Shown here: positions 25,575 through 34,294 of the stretch, piece by piece | Layout of the letters: the number at the start of each line of letters is the position of its first letter | Position numbering within the stretch: the first letter of the stretch is position 1 | Origin: Agathobaculum ammoniilyticum | GTDB taxonomy: Bacteria; Bacillota; Clostridia; Oscillospirales; Butyricicoccaceae | DNA length: 64,000 bases | Assembly: GCF_025567315.1 (NCBI RefSeq) | Contig: NZ_JAOQJE010000001.1 | Coordinates: 434,001 to 498,000 of the forward strand | Reading direction: 5' to 3' | Program-made: the position numbers and the translations under genes | Notes under the pieces: generated by a model | The model's input: the letters and a program-made list of their open reading frames with translations, nothing else | Told to the model about the DNA's origin: nothing | Databases searched by the model: none

Positions 25575-25761
25575 TTGTTTTTTTCAAAAAACAGAACAAA
25601 ATTTATGAACCGCTTTCCTCGTCGCCCGGCAGCTTACAGGAGAAAGGCTGCGCGGGGATTCTTGCCAATTCGTAAAAAATGCGATATAATACAAAGCATA
25701 CTGCGGGGCTGCACGATTCCGTGCGTACGTGGCTTCGTGGAAGAGAAAAAGGGGAACGGCT

Positions 25762-27147
25762 GTGGAGAAATTTTCTAACCTTGTGTCGGCGGTAGACAAT
25801 TGGATCTGGGGGCTGCCCATGATCGTCCTGCTGCTTGGCACACATCTGTTCATGACGGTGCGCACAGGCTTTATCCAACGCAAGACATTGACCGGCATCC
25901 GTCTGTCGCTGACGAAGGATCCGGATTCGCCGGGTGACGTGAGCCAATTCCAGGCGCTGACGACCGCGCTGGCCTCGACCATCGGCACGGGCAATATCGT
26001 GGGCGTGGGGACGGCGGTATTCCTCGGCGGGCCGGGCGCGGTGCTGTGGTGCTGGCTGACCGGTGTGTTTGGCATTGCGACCAAATACGCGGAAAGCCTG
26101 ATTGCCGTCAAATACCGTGTGCAGACAAAGGATGGACGGATGCAGGGTGGCGCCATGTATGCGCTGGAGCGCGGCCTGCATATGAAGTGGCTGGGCGTGG
26201 TGTTCGCCGCGTTTGCCATGCTGGCCTCATTCGGCATCGGCTGCGGCACGCAGATCAACGCAATTTCCGAGATCATTCAGGGCAACAGCCCGATCTACAT
26301 CCCGCCGCTGGCCATTGGTATCGTATTCGCGGCAATCACGGCGGTGGTCATCATCGGCGGCATCAAATCGATCGCGGTCGTGTGTGAAAGGCTGGTTCCA
26401 CTTATGGCCGCGTTCTATGTGGTGGGCTGCGTTGTTATCCTGTGCATCAACTGGGATTTTATCCTGCCAGCGCTGCAGGCGATCTTTACGCTGGCGTTCC
26501 AGCCCGGCGCCGTGGCCGGCGGACTGACCGGCGGAGGCATCCGCCTGGCGATGCAGTACGGCGTGGCGCGCGGACTGTTCTCCAACGAATCCGGCATGGG
26601 CTCCGCGCCGCTGGTCGCCTCGGCCGCACAGACGCGCAATCCGGTGCGGCAGGCGCTGGTTTCCTCAACTGGCACGTTTTGGGACACGGTGGTGGTGTGT
26701 CTGATGACCGGCTTGGTGCTGGTAACGACTGTGATGAAAAACCCGGGCATCAACATGGACCAGTTTGCGGACGGCGGCCAGATGACAACGGCGGCGTTTT
26801 CCCAGATTCCGGTGCTTGGGCCGCTGATTCTGGTGGTTGGCATCATCACATTTGCCTATTCCACGATTCTGGGCTGGTCGTATTACGGCGAGCGCTGCTG
26901 TGAATACCTGTTTGGGGCCAAGGGCATGCTGCCCTATAAGCTGGCGTTCATCTTGGTCATCGTGATCGGGCCGGTGCTTTCCCTCGACCTTGCTTGGACG
27001 GTAGCGAACATTCTGAACGCGCTTATGGCGGTACCCAACCTGATTGCGGTATTGCTGCTGTCTGGCGTGATTGCGCGAGAGACCAGGCATTACCTGAACC
27101 ATCTGGATGAAAAAGACGAAACCGAAATACCGGTCGTTGACCGGTAA
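25762..27147 (+). CDS. Sodium:alanine symporter family protein (AGCS)
   Basis: 461 residues from the GTG at 25762, eight bases after AAGGGG; a GTG eleven codons earlier has no ribosome site. The family signature lies around residues 75-100: ALTTALASTIGTGNIVGVGT and FLGGPGAVLWCW. Later segments include QYGVARGLFSNESGMGSAPL and ILGWSYYGERC, also typical of AGCS. About 11 membrane helices. It imports alanine or glycine with sodium. Monocistronic, closed by a terminator. Confidence 0.93.
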   Translation: MEKFSNLVSAVDNWIWGLPMIVLLLGTHLFMTVRTGFIQRKTLTGIRLSLTKDPDSPGDVSQFQALTTALASTIGTGNIVGVGTAVFLGGPGAVLWCWLTGVFGIATKYAESLIAVKYRVQTKDGRMQGGAMYALERGLHMKWLGVVFAAFAMLASFGIGCGTQINAISEIIQGNSPIYIPPLAIGIVFAAITAVVIIGGIKSIAVVCERLVPLMAAFYVVGCVVILCINWDFILPALQAIFTLAFQPGAVAGGLTGGGIRLAMQYGVARGLFSNESGMGSAPLVASAAQTRNPVRQALVSSTGTFWDTVVVCLMTGLVLVTTVMKNPGINMDQFADGGQMTTAAFSQIPVLGPLILVVGIITFAYSTILGWSYYGERCCEYLFGAKGMLPYKLAFILVIVIGPVLSLDLAWTVANILNALMAVPNLIAVLLLSGVIARETRHYLNHLDEKDETEIPVVDR

Positions 27148-27151
27148 AGAA

Positions 27152-27179
27152 AAAGCCGTCCGCACCTGCGGACGGCTTT
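27152..27179 (+). terminator. Bidirectional terminator
   Basis: A perfect 12-bp stem AAAGCCGTCCGC/GCGGACGGCTTT with loop ACCT; Ts on the plus side, and As before it give Ts for the converging lipoprotein gene. Confidence 0.85.
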
Positions 27180-27181
27180 TG

Positions 27182-27844
27182 TCATATCTGTGGGATCTGG
27201 TCGAAAAACGTAACGGTGTAGGCTTCGGTAAAGGCAGCGCTGCGGAACCGCTCAAGCTGCTCGGGATCGTTCTCCAGCGTCTCGCCCAGCGCAAACAGCG
27301 CCAGCGAGTCATCGTCCCGTATTGTGCGGATGAGCAGAGGGATTTCCTGGCCGTAAGTGATGGTAAGCGGTTCTGTCTGACTGCTTGCGCCGACTGCGGC
27401 GGATCCGGGCAGGCCCTCCGGAAGCTGGGGCGCCGGATGGCTGTAGCCAAGCCCGCCCTCCGCGCGGACATAAAACGTGTAGGCGCCGTCCTCCCCTAGG
27501 GTCAGGGAGAGACGCCCCGCGGCATCAAGCGGCGTTTCGTCAAAGGCGCCCGGGGAGAAAAAATCGTCCTTTTCCCATTCGAGCGCATCGTTTAACAGGT
27601 AACGTGAGAAAAAGATCGCGTGCAGGTTTCCGTCCGTCTGGTAGTCATACAGGGTGAATGAGGCGCTGCTCGGTACATCCACACCCGCGAGCCAAAGCAG
27701 TTCGGTTTCTTCTTCCGTCAGGCTGACCGGTGACAGGCGCATGCCAGCCCCAGCCCTGTCATCATCAGACGGTACCGAGCTGCAGCCGGAAAGCGGGCAG
27801 CACAGCAGGCAGGCGGCTGCCAATATGGATAAAAGTCTCCTCAT
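27182..27844 (-). CDS. Predicted lipoprotein, function unknown
   Basis: 220 residues from ATG 27844, nine bases after GGAG; an ATG two codons earlier is too close. The signal peptide ends in lipobox LSGC with Cys21. The mature part has a Glu/Leu-rich segment (LTEEETELLWLAG) then an all-beta-looking region with alternating polar and aromatic residues (ASFTLYDYQTDGN, DGAYTFYVRAEGG). I recognise no family. It follows the M16 peptidase gene's end on the same strand by about 100 bases and probably has its own promoter. Confidence 0.75.
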   Translation of the reverse strand: MRRLLSILAAACLLCCPLSGCSSVPSDDDRAGAGMRLSPVSLTEEETELLWLAGVDVPSSASFTLYDYQTDGNLHAIFFSRYLLNDALEWEKDDFFSPGAFDETPLDAAGRLSLTLGEDGAYTFYVRAEGGLGYSHPAPQLPEGLPGSAAVGASSQTEPLTITYGQEIPLLIRTIRDDDSLALFALGETLENDPEQLERFRSAAFTEAYTVTFFDQIPQI

Positions 27845-27943
27845 TTTCATTCTCTCCCCACAAAACAACGCTTCCGTTTACTCTCTGTGTGTATAGTATA
27901 CCAGAACAGGGGGGATGTCAAGAGACGGGGAGGAGGCTGGCCG

Positions 27944-29191
27944 TTACTGCAGCAGCGCGCGGTAGGTCTCCTGCTTTTCTGGCTGCCCGACCACGGCGAG
28001 CGAGGCCTGCGAAAAGTCGAACACACGGCGCGCGAGCGCAAGCAGGTCGTCGGCCGTGACCCGATCATAAGCGCCGAGCACCTGCTCGATCGCGGAAACC
28101 TCTCCGCGCAGCAGCTCGCTGCGGCCAATGGTCATCATGCGGGTGCCGGTGCTTTCCAGCCCCATGAGCAGGTTGGTCTTGACCTGCTCACGGCAGCGGG
28201 ACAGCTCATCCGGCTCCGGACCGTTATCGCAGAATTCATGCAGCTCGCGCACGATCAGCGCAAGCGCTTTCTGCTCGGTTTCCGGACCGAGGCCGGTGTA
28301 GATCGAGAACAGGCCGGTATCCAGATGCGGGGTGGTGAAGGTATAGACCGAATAGCAGAGGCCGTTCTGCTCGCGCACGCTTTGGAACAGGCGGGAGGAC
28401 ATGCCGCCGCCCAAGATGGAGCTTAACAGGTTCATGGCGAAGCGCTCCTCGGACAGAAGCGAAACGCCGGGGAAGGACAGGCACAGGTGGTTCTGCTCGA
28501 TCTCCTTTTCGCGCAGCACCAGGCTGGGCTGGTAAGCGGCGGGCGTGATCTGGTTGCGGCCCTCGCCCTCCATATGGGAGAATAACTCCGCGATGTAATC
28601 CAGGTCCTCCTCCGTGAAGTGGCCGGAAACGGATACCACGGTGTCCGCGGGGCGGTAATAGCGGCGCATGTAGTCGTGCATGGCTTCCGAGTTGATCGTC
28701 TGCAGCGTTTCGGCCGTGCCGAGGATGGGCCGGCCGAGCGCCGAGCCGGCGTAGCAGGCCTCAAATAGCTTGTCGATCGCCACGTCCTCCGGCGAGTCCT
28801 CGTACATATCGATCTCCTCCAGCACGACGCCCCGCTCCAGGTCGATATCCTCCTGCGCGAAGCGGGAGTGCATGAACATATCGGCCAGGATGGAAACGCC
28901 GGTCTGCAGGCGCTTGTCCAGCACCTTCATGTAGTAGCAGGTGCATTCCTTGTCTGTGAATGCGTTGGCCTGTCCGCCAAGCGCGTCGATCGCGATGGCG
29001 ATATGCCGGGCGGAGCGCTTGTCCGTACCCTTGAAGATCATGTGCTCGATAAAGTGCGAGATGCCGCCGAGCGCGGCCGGCTCATAGCGGCTGCCGTTGC
29101 CGACCCAGATGCCGACGGACGCGGTGCGCACAGTGTCGATCCGCTCGGTAATCAGGCGCACGCCGTTGGGGAGAACACGTTTCACATACAT
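27944..29191 (-). CDS. M16-family zinc peptidase (processing peptidase-like)
   Basis: 415 residues. The inverted zinc motif HFIEH (His46, Glu49, His50) is in GGISHFIEHMIFKGT, and the third ligand lies in the later ERGVVLEEIDMYEDSPED stretch. One full M16 repeat pair of about 410 residues, as in the short bacterial PqqL/YmxG class, with no signal peptide. The Firmicute YmxG-type gene often lies near envelope or aspartate-pathway genes; here it is downstream of an LCP gene but separated by a hairpin. RBS AAGGAAG nine bases before ATG. Confidence 0.92.
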   Translation of the reverse strand: MYVKRVLPNGVRLITERIDTVRTASVGIWVGNGSRYEPAALGGISHFIEHMIFKGTDKRSARHIAIAIDALGGQANAFTDKECTCYYMKVLDKRLQTGVSILADMFMHSRFAQEDIDLERGVVLEEIDMYEDSPEDVAIDKLFEACYAGSALGRPILGTAETLQTINSEAMHDYMRRYYRPADTVVSVSGHFTEEDLDYIAELFSHMEGEGRNQITPAAYQPSLVLREKEIEQNHLCLSFPGVSLLSEERFAMNLLSSILGGGMSSRLFQSVREQNGLCYSVYTFTTPHLDTGLFSIYTGLGPETEQKALALIVRELHEFCDNGPEPDELSRCREQVKTNLLMGLESTGTRMMTIGRSELLRGEVSAIEQVLGAYDRVTADDLLALARRVFDFSQASLAVVGQPEKQETYRALLQ

Positions 29192-29227
29192 AGCAGAGGT
29201 CTTCCTTTTTTCTCAGAATTCTGAAAT

Positions 29228-29258
29228 AAGGGGGTATGATCGTGTGTCATACCCCCTT
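29228..29258 (-). terminator. Hairpin after the LCP gene
   Basis: A perfect 12-bp stem (29228-29239 with 29247-29258) followed on the minus strand by ATTTC; moderate terminator between the LCP and M16 genes. Confidence 0.6.
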
Positions 29259-29275
29259 GCATCGATCATATTGAC

Positions 29276-30499
29276 TTAATAATACACCCGTTTTCCGCTT
29301 TCGTCCAGATAATAGCGGTCTCCGTCGGAATCGTAATAATCGCCGGTTTCCTCGTCGTACCAGCCGCCCTCCTCCGCGAGGGAGGCTGGGTCCTCGGCGC
29401 TGCCGGACGAAAGCGAATCGTCCGTGGTCATGGGGCCGGTCGGCGGCTCATCAAAATCGATGCCGCCCATGGGGCCGGCACCGTCCGTGCCGGAACCGTT
29501 GCCTGCATCCGTGCCGTTGGCGGCGTGGGAGCCTGAGGTATCGCCGGGGAAAACGTCGTTATAAATATACTCGTGGATATGGTCCGCGGCGACATCCAGG
29601 TCGTACAGGATATATTCGCCGGACGAGCCGTAGTAGTTCCACTCCCCGTCCAGCGGGACGCGGGTGTGCTCCAGTGCAGGCATGCCGTTCCTGACCGCGC
29701 CGACGATGAGCGGCGCGATCTCGGTCGGGGAAAGCGAGGTCGTCACATAGGGCATCAACTTCTGCATCAGGCCGATCAACCTGCTGGCGCTCAGGGACTG
29801 GACCTTGTCAAACAGCGCGTTCAGCACGATTGACTGTCGCTCCACGCGCCCCCAGTCGTCGCCGGTTCCGCCCTTGCGGATACGCCCGTAGCACAGCGCC
29901 TGCACGCCGTCCAGCGTCTGCAGGCCGGCGCTTTGCACGCTCTGGAAGGTCTGCCCCTGTTCCAGGCCGTAATCACGGATGACGCGGTTCAGCTCGTCCA
30001 GCTCATAATCCTGCACGTCGATCTCAACGCCTTCCATCGCGTTGATGATCTCGACGAGCTGGTTGAAGTTGACCGCGATATAGTCCGTAATATCCGTGCC
30101 GAAGCTCTCGTTTATGGTGCGTATAGCAAGGCTCGGCCCGCCGTAGAAGTAGGCCTCATTGAGTTTGGTCTCGCCGTATCCGTCGATCGAGACAAGCGAA
30201 TCGCGCATGAGCGAGATCAGCTTGATCTTGCCGCGCGTGTTGTCCACCGTGACGATCATCATGGTGTCCGAGCGGCAGTTCTCCTCCTCCGGACGGACGT
30301 CCAAGCCGAACAGGGCGATATTGGTGATGTTCTCGTCCGCCTTAACGCCGGCGGCGAGGTCCGCCTCAAACAGGGAGGAATCGCGGTTGTAGCCGAAAAA
30401 CATCCGGTACAGGTACAGGCCCAGACAGGCCAAGATGGAAATGACCACAAGCACGGTGAGCACGCGCACGAGGCTGCGCTGGAAGCGTTTTACCGACAT
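29276..30499 (-). CDS. LytR-CpsA-Psr (LCP) family cell-wall polymer ligase
   Basis: 407 residues from ATG 30499, only 7 bases after the pyruvate kinase stop, with a weak AGGA site. One N-terminal helix (about 11-32) anchors the protein, with the catalytic domain outside. LCP landmarks are present: NIALFGLDVRPEEENCRSDTMM (Asp and Arg residues that hold the polyprenyl-phosphate), KINLISLMRDS-type IKLISLMRDSLVSI, and LCYGRIRKGGTGDDWGRVERQ. An acidic, Gly/Asp-rich C-terminal tail (about 320-407) ends in DSDGDRYYLDESGKRVYY. It should attach glycopolymers to peptidoglycan. Likely cotranscribed with pyruvate kinase. Confidence 0.93.
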   Translation of the reverse strand: MSVKRFQRSLVRVLTVLVVISILACLGLYLYRMFFGYNRDSSLFEADLAAGVKADENITNIALFGLDVRPEEENCRSDTMMIVTVDNTRGKIKLISLMRDSLVSIDGYGETKLNEAYFYGGPSLAIRTINESFGTDITDYIAVNFNQLVEIINAMEGVEIDVQDYELDELNRVIRDYGLEQGQTFQSVQSAGLQTLDGVQALCYGRIRKGGTGDDWGRVERQSIVLNALFDKVQSLSASRLIGLMQKLMPYVTTSLSPTEIAPLIVGAVRNGMPALEHTRVPLDGEWNYYGSSGEYILYDLDVAADHIHEYIYNDVFPGDTSGSHAANGTDAGNGSGTDGAGPMGGIDFDEPPTGPMTTDDSLSSGSAEDPASLAEEGGWYDEETGDYYDSDGDRYYLDESGKRVYY

Positions 30500-30506
30500 G
30501 GGAAGA

Positions 30507-31970
30507 TCAGTCCTGGAAGCCGTGTGCGAGAAGCTCCTCCGTGAGCTGCAGCACACGCAGACTGTTGGTGTAGTTGACCTTGCCGATCGGCACACCGGCG
30601 GTGACCGTCATAATATCGCCGGCCTCGAGTCCGCAGGACGCGACCGCCGCCTTGGCGGAAAGCTCGAACAGCTCCGCGTCCGAGGACGGGCGGTTGGGGA
30701 CGAGCACCGGCGTGACGCCCCAGGACATGGTCAGGCGGTGGTAGGTCTTTTCGGACGGGGTGGCGCCGATGATGGCCGCGCCCGGGCGGTAGGTCGATAC
30801 GGCGCGCGCGCTCATGCCGGAGTCGGTGAAGGCGACGATGCACTTCGCGCCGAGGTCGTGCGTGGTCGAGCAGGTCGCGTGCGCGATGGCGTTGGTTTTG
30901 GGGTCGCCGCCGACGTTCATGTTCTGGAATTCCAAGCGGGTGGTGCGGCGGCGGTCGTAGTGGATGGTGCGCTCCGCGTTCTCCGCGATGCGGCTCATGG
31001 TGGCGACCGTCTCGACCGGATACTTGCCGACCGAAGTTTCGCCGGACAGCATGATGGCGCTGGTGCCGTCGTAAACGGCGTTGGCAACGTCGGAAACCTC
31101 GGCGCGGGTCGGGCGCGGGTTTTTGGCCATGGATTCGAGCATCTGGGTCGCGGTCACGACGCGCTTGCCGCGCGAGATACAGGTTTTGATGATGTTCTTC
31201 TGGATCTCGGGCAGCTCCTCGAACGGGACCTCAACGCCCAGGTCGCCGCGGGCGACCATGACGCCGTTGGCCTCGTCCAGGATCTCCTGGATGTTGTTGA
31301 CGCCTTCCATATTCTCGATCTTGCAGATGATCTCGACATCCTCCTTACCGTGCGCCTTGAGGATGGCTTTGAGGTCGCGCACGTCCTGCGCGCTGCGGGT
31401 AAAGGAGGCGGCGATGAAATCAATGCCCTGGGTCAGGCCGAACTCGATATCCTCGCGGTCCTTGTCGGAGACGAACTTCATGTTCAGCTTGATGCCGGGT
31501 ACGTTGATGGACTTGCGGTTGGACAGCGGGCCGCCGTTGAGCGCCTTGCACACAATGTCGGTGCCGTTTTTGATCTCCACCACGTCGAACGCCACCAAGC
31601 CGTCGTCGATCAGGATGCGGGTGCCGGGCTTGACGTCGTTCGGCAGGCCGTCATAGGTGATGGAAACGATCGTATTGTCGCCTTCGATATCGCGGGTGGT
31701 CAGGGTGAATTCCTGCCCCTCCACGATTTCGATTTTGCCGTCCTGGTATGTCTTGGTCCGGATCTCCGGCCCCTTGGTATCGAGCATGATGCCGACCGGC
31801 ATGCCAAGCGCCGCGCGCGCGGCCTTTACGGCGTCCATGCGCGCCTTGTGCTCCTCGTGGGAGCCGTGGCTGAAGTTCATACGGGCAACGTTCATGCCCG
31901 CCTTAATCATTTCGGGCAGGACCGCGTCGGTCGCGGGGCCGAGCGTGCAAATAATCTTTGTTTTACGCAT
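30507..31970 (-). CDS. pyk: Pyruvate kinase
   Basis: 487 residues, without the extra C-terminal PEP-utiliser domain found in many Bacilli. Starts MRKTKIICTLGPATD. The active-site signature IICKIENMEGV has the catalytic Lys; GVMVARGDLGVEVPFEE and the RPTRAEVSDVANAVYDGTSA stretch complete the TIM barrel. It transfers phosphate from PEP to ADP in glycolysis. GAGAGGA lies about ten bases before ATG. The next gene downstream is an LCP protein seven bases away. Confidence 0.97.
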   Translation of the reverse strand: MRKTKIICTLGPATDAVLPEMIKAGMNVARMNFSHGSHEEHKARMDAVKAARAALGMPVGIMLDTKGPEIRTKTYQDGKIEIVEGQEFTLTTRDIEGDNTIVSITYDGLPNDVKPGTRILIDDGLVAFDVVEIKNGTDIVCKALNGGPLSNRKSINVPGIKLNMKFVSDKDREDIEFGLTQGIDFIAASFTRSAQDVRDLKAILKAHGKEDVEIICKIENMEGVNNIQEILDEANGVMVARGDLGVEVPFEELPEIQKNIIKTCISRGKRVVTATQMLESMAKNPRPTRAEVSDVANAVYDGTSAIMLSGETSVGKYPVETVATMSRIAENAERTIHYDRRRTTRLEFQNMNVGGDPKTNAIAHATCSTTHDLGAKCIVAFTDSGMSARAVSTYRPGAAIIGATPSEKTYHRLTMSWGVTPVLVPNRPSSDAELFELSAKAAVASCGLEAGDIMTVTAGVPIGKVNYTNSLRVLQLTEELLAHGFQD

Positions 31971-32128
31971 CGAAACAAAATCCTCTCTCTACAGATCGCG
32001 TTTTACACTCTGATATATTTTTAACGGCAATATTTTAACAGTTTTCCCCTGATTTTGCAATCGTCCGCAAGGCCTTTTGCGGATTTTCATGTTTTTCTAC
32101 AAAAAACCCGAAGCGGTGTGCAAACATC

Positions 32129-32157
32129 TTGTGTTTTCTGATACGGTCTTGTATAAT
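32129..32157 (+). promoter_or_regulatory. Promoter of the sugar nucleotidyltransferase gene
   Basis: TTGTGT and TATAAT with a 17-base spacer, about 98 bases before the ATG. The remainder of 31971-32254 shows no gene. Confidence 0.7.
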
Positions 32158-32254
32158 AATAAAGTATGCCAAAAGGATGGCAAATTAAACGCGGAAAAGC
32201 GGGACGATGCGGCGCGGGAAAGGGCCGTGCCTGTCAGAGAAGAGGGAGCAAGCG

Positions 32255-33175
32255 ATGCAAAAACCGGTTTTGGTGATCATGGCCGCGGGCATGGGGTCGC
32301 GCTACGGCGGACTCAAGCAGATCGATCCGGTCGGCCCGGGCGGGCAGATCATTCTGGATTATTCGATTTACGACGCGCACCGTGTGGGCTTTGAACGGGT
32401 GGTGTTCATCATCCGGCCGGAGCTGCACGAGGCGTTTGAGCGCGCGATCGGACAAAAGGCGCGCCGTTTCATGCAGGTGGAGTATGCCTATCAGACGCTC
32501 GACCGCTTGCCCGCGGGGCTGGCGGCGCCGGCGGGCAGGGAAAAGCCGCTCGGCACGGCGCACGCGGTCTGGTGCGCGAAGGAGCTGGCCGGCGGCTGCC
32601 CGATCGCGGTCATTAACGCGGATGATTTTTATGGGGCGGACGCGTTTCGTCAGATTTATGCCTATCTCTCGTCGGCGGCGGACGACGAAAAATACCGCTA
32701 CTGCATGGTCGGTTATCGGGTGGAGAATACGCTGACGGAAAACGGCACGGTCTCCCGCGGCGTCTGCACGGCGGACGGGGACGGGTTCCTGACCAGCATC
32801 GTCGAGCGCACCGCGATCGCGCGCGCCGCGGACGGTGCGATCGTCTATGCCGCGGACGGGGACGCGCCGGCCGGCGCCATTCCGGAGGGGACGCCGGTTT
32901 CCATGAACCTTTGGGGCTTTACCCCCTCGTTTCTGCCCGCGCTCGACCAGGGGCTGCGCCGCTTTTTTGCGGAAAAGCTGCCGCTCAACCCGATGAAAGG
33001 CGAATACTACCTGCCGTTTGCCGTGGACGAGCTGATCGAAGCGGGGCGCGCCTCGGCCAAGGTGCTGACGACGGACGCGCGCTGGTTCGGCGTGACCTAT
33101 CGGGAGGATAAGCCGGTGGTCAGCGCCGCGATCGCGGATATGACAAGGCGGGGTGAATACCCGCCCGACCTGTGA
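32255..33175 (+). CDS. Sugar-phosphate nucleotidyltransferase-like protein
   Basis: 306 residues from ATG 32255 with GAGGGAG upstream; the longer in-frame start lacks a ribosome site. The N-terminus IMAAGMGSRYGGLKQIDPVG is the nucleotide-binding GxGxRxxxxxK loop of the NTP-transferase fold, and PIAVINADDFYGADAF carries the metal-binding Asp pair. The family is usually annotated simply as nucleotidyltransferase; the sugar is not evident. It may supply activated sugars for the envelope. A gene of unknown function follows 17 bases later. Confidence 0.85.
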   Translation: MQKPVLVIMAAGMGSRYGGLKQIDPVGPGGQIILDYSIYDAHRVGFERVVFIIRPELHEAFERAIGQKARRFMQVEYAYQTLDRLPAGLAAPAGREKPLGTAHAVWCAKELAGGCPIAVINADDFYGADAFRQIYAYLSSAADDEKYRYCMVGYRVENTLTENGTVSRGVCTADGDGFLTSIVERTAIARAADGAIVYAADGDAPAGAIPEGTPVSMNLWGFTPSFLPALDQGLRRFFAEKLPLNPMKGEYYLPFAVDELIEAGRASAKVLTTDARWFGVTYREDKPVVSAAIADMTRRGEYPPDL

Positions 33176-33192
33176 GCGGAAGAAGGATGGAT

Positions 33193-33702
33193 ATGGATTT
33201 TTCAACCGAATTTGTTGCGTTCCGCGACAGACTGCAAGAAGGACAGGACGAGGCGTTCGTTTCGCGGCGGAACGTCGAGGTCGCGGGCCGCACGGCAGCG
33301 CTGCTGAGCAGCTTCAGCGTCAGCAGCGAGCGCAAGATCCTCGGCATTATGCCGACCGGCAGCACCACCCATGCGCATGAGTACCGGCTGCTGTTCGCCG
33401 CGCCCGATCTGGAGGAAGCGGCGCTGGACGGGTGGTGGACATACGCCGCGGAGGCCGAGGACGCGCTGGTGCAGGCGGACGCACAGCACAGCTTTTCCCT
33501 GGTTTCGCTGATACTGGTTACCGGTCCCGCCGATAAGGCGCTGCAGAAAAAAATTAAAAAGCTGTCCGCGGAGCGGCATTACGAGGGGGAGCAGGGCGGC
33601 TGGTCGACGATCCGGCTCGCGGTGGTGGACCTTGTCGGCCGCAAGGTGTATGCAAACGCGGCCGGAGACCCCTTGAAAGGCATTTTGAAGCCTTTTTTGT
33701 AA
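33193..33702 (+). CDS. Conserved-looking hypothetical protein
   Basis: 169 residues from ATG 33193, five to six bases after AAGGA; an ATG two codons earlier abuts the site. No signal peptide or membrane helix. The visible parts are a charged N-terminus, ERKILGIMPTGSTTHAHEYRLLF, and a C-terminal TIRLAVVDLVGRKVYANAAGDPLKG. I do not recognise the family. The gene follows the nucleotidyltransferase on the same strand and its last codons form part of a weak terminator. Confidence 0.65.
   Translation: MDFSTEFVAFRDRLQEGQDEAFVSRRNVEVAGRTAALLSSFSVSSERKILGIMPTGSTTHAHEYRLLFAAPDLEEAALDGWWTYAAEAEDALVQADAQHSFSLVSLILVTGPADKALQKKIKKLSAERHYEGEQGGWSTIRLAVVDLVGRKVYANAAGDPLKGILKPFL
33676..33698 (+). terminator. 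Weak terminator overlapping the end of the hypothetical gene
   Basis: AAAGGC (33676-33681) pairs with GCCTTT (33690-33695), running into six Ts that also encode the last residues. Confidence 0.5.
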
Positions 33703-33710
33703 AAAAACAC

Positions 33711-33739
33711 TTGAAAAACCGGCGTTCGTGTGATATAGT
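33711..33739 (+). promoter_or_regulatory. Promoter of secG
   Basis: TTGAAA and TATAGT with a 17-base spacer; ATG lies about 60 bases downstream behind GGAGG. Confidence 0.8.
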
Positions 33740-33799
33740 ACCATGTACGCAAGTAAAACGCGCGGCACCGCGCGATAAAATAATGGAGGAATAAAAGCC

Positions 33800-34036
33800 A
33801 TGACTACTGCACAAATCGCTCTTTCAATCGTAATGATTGTCGCCAGCCTGTTCCTGATTGTCGTTGTACTGCTCCAGAATGGCGCGCAGCAGGGCCTGGG
33901 TGCGATCTCCGGCGGCGCGGAAACGTTCTTCGGCTCCGGCAAGGCGACCGCGGCGGATAAGATCTTCGCGCGCCTGACCTCGGTTGTCGGCGTGATCTTC
34001 GTGATCGCGGCGCTCGTACTCAACCTGATCCACTGA
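33800..34036 (+). CDS. secG: Protein translocase subunit SecG
   Basis: 78 residues with two membrane helices (about 4-26 and 55-76). The loop between them, VVVLLQNGAQQGLGAISGG then ETFFGSGKATAADKIFARLT, is the SecG signature. It supports SecYEG-mediated export. It has its own promoter upstream and is followed one base after its stop by a small membrane protein gene, then a terminator. Confidence 0.95.
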   Translation: MTTAQIALSIVMIVASLFLIVVVLLQNGAQQGLGAISGGAETFFGSGKATAADKIFARLTSVVGVIFVIAALVLNLIH

Positions 34037-34037
34037 G

Positions 34038-34259
34038 ATGGAAACCGTGCAGCGTGTGCTGCTCGTCATGTTCGCCGCATTCGCGGGGCTGACGATCTTT
34101 CAGCAGCTTCGGTACGGCATGATCTGCGGCCGCACCGAACAGGCGGACAAGCAGGAGGATCCCAAGGCGAGGGCGTGCCGCCAGCGGGCGGTCGTGTATG
34201 CGGTCTGCGCCGCGGCCTGCTTGGGGTGCAATATTGTGCTTGGCGCAATGGGCAAATGA
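34038..34259 (+). CDS. Small membrane protein downstream of secG
   Basis: 73 residues with two hydrophobic segments (about 5-22 and 51-69) joined by a charged loop (RTEQADKQEDPKARACRQR). The ATG lies one base past the secG stop and no strong ribosome site is visible, so translation is probably coupled to secG. No family recognised. It ends just before a strong terminator. Confidence 0.6.
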   Translation: METVQRVLLVMFAAFAGLTIFQQLRYGMICGRTEQADKQEDPKARACRQRAVVYAVCAAACLGCNIVLGAMGK

Positions 34260-34263
34260 ATGG

Positions 34264-34294
34264 AAAAAGGGCTGTCCGAGGGATAGCCCTTTTT
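34264..34294 (+). terminator. Bidirectional terminator between the secG operon and the converging gene
   Basis: A 14-bp stem with one G-U pair and loop GAG, rich in A before and T after, so it serves both strands. Confidence 0.88.

Noticed and set aside
30435..32024. Plus-strand open frame of 529 codons
   Set aside because: Antisense to pyruvate kinase; no family resemblance and skewed composition.
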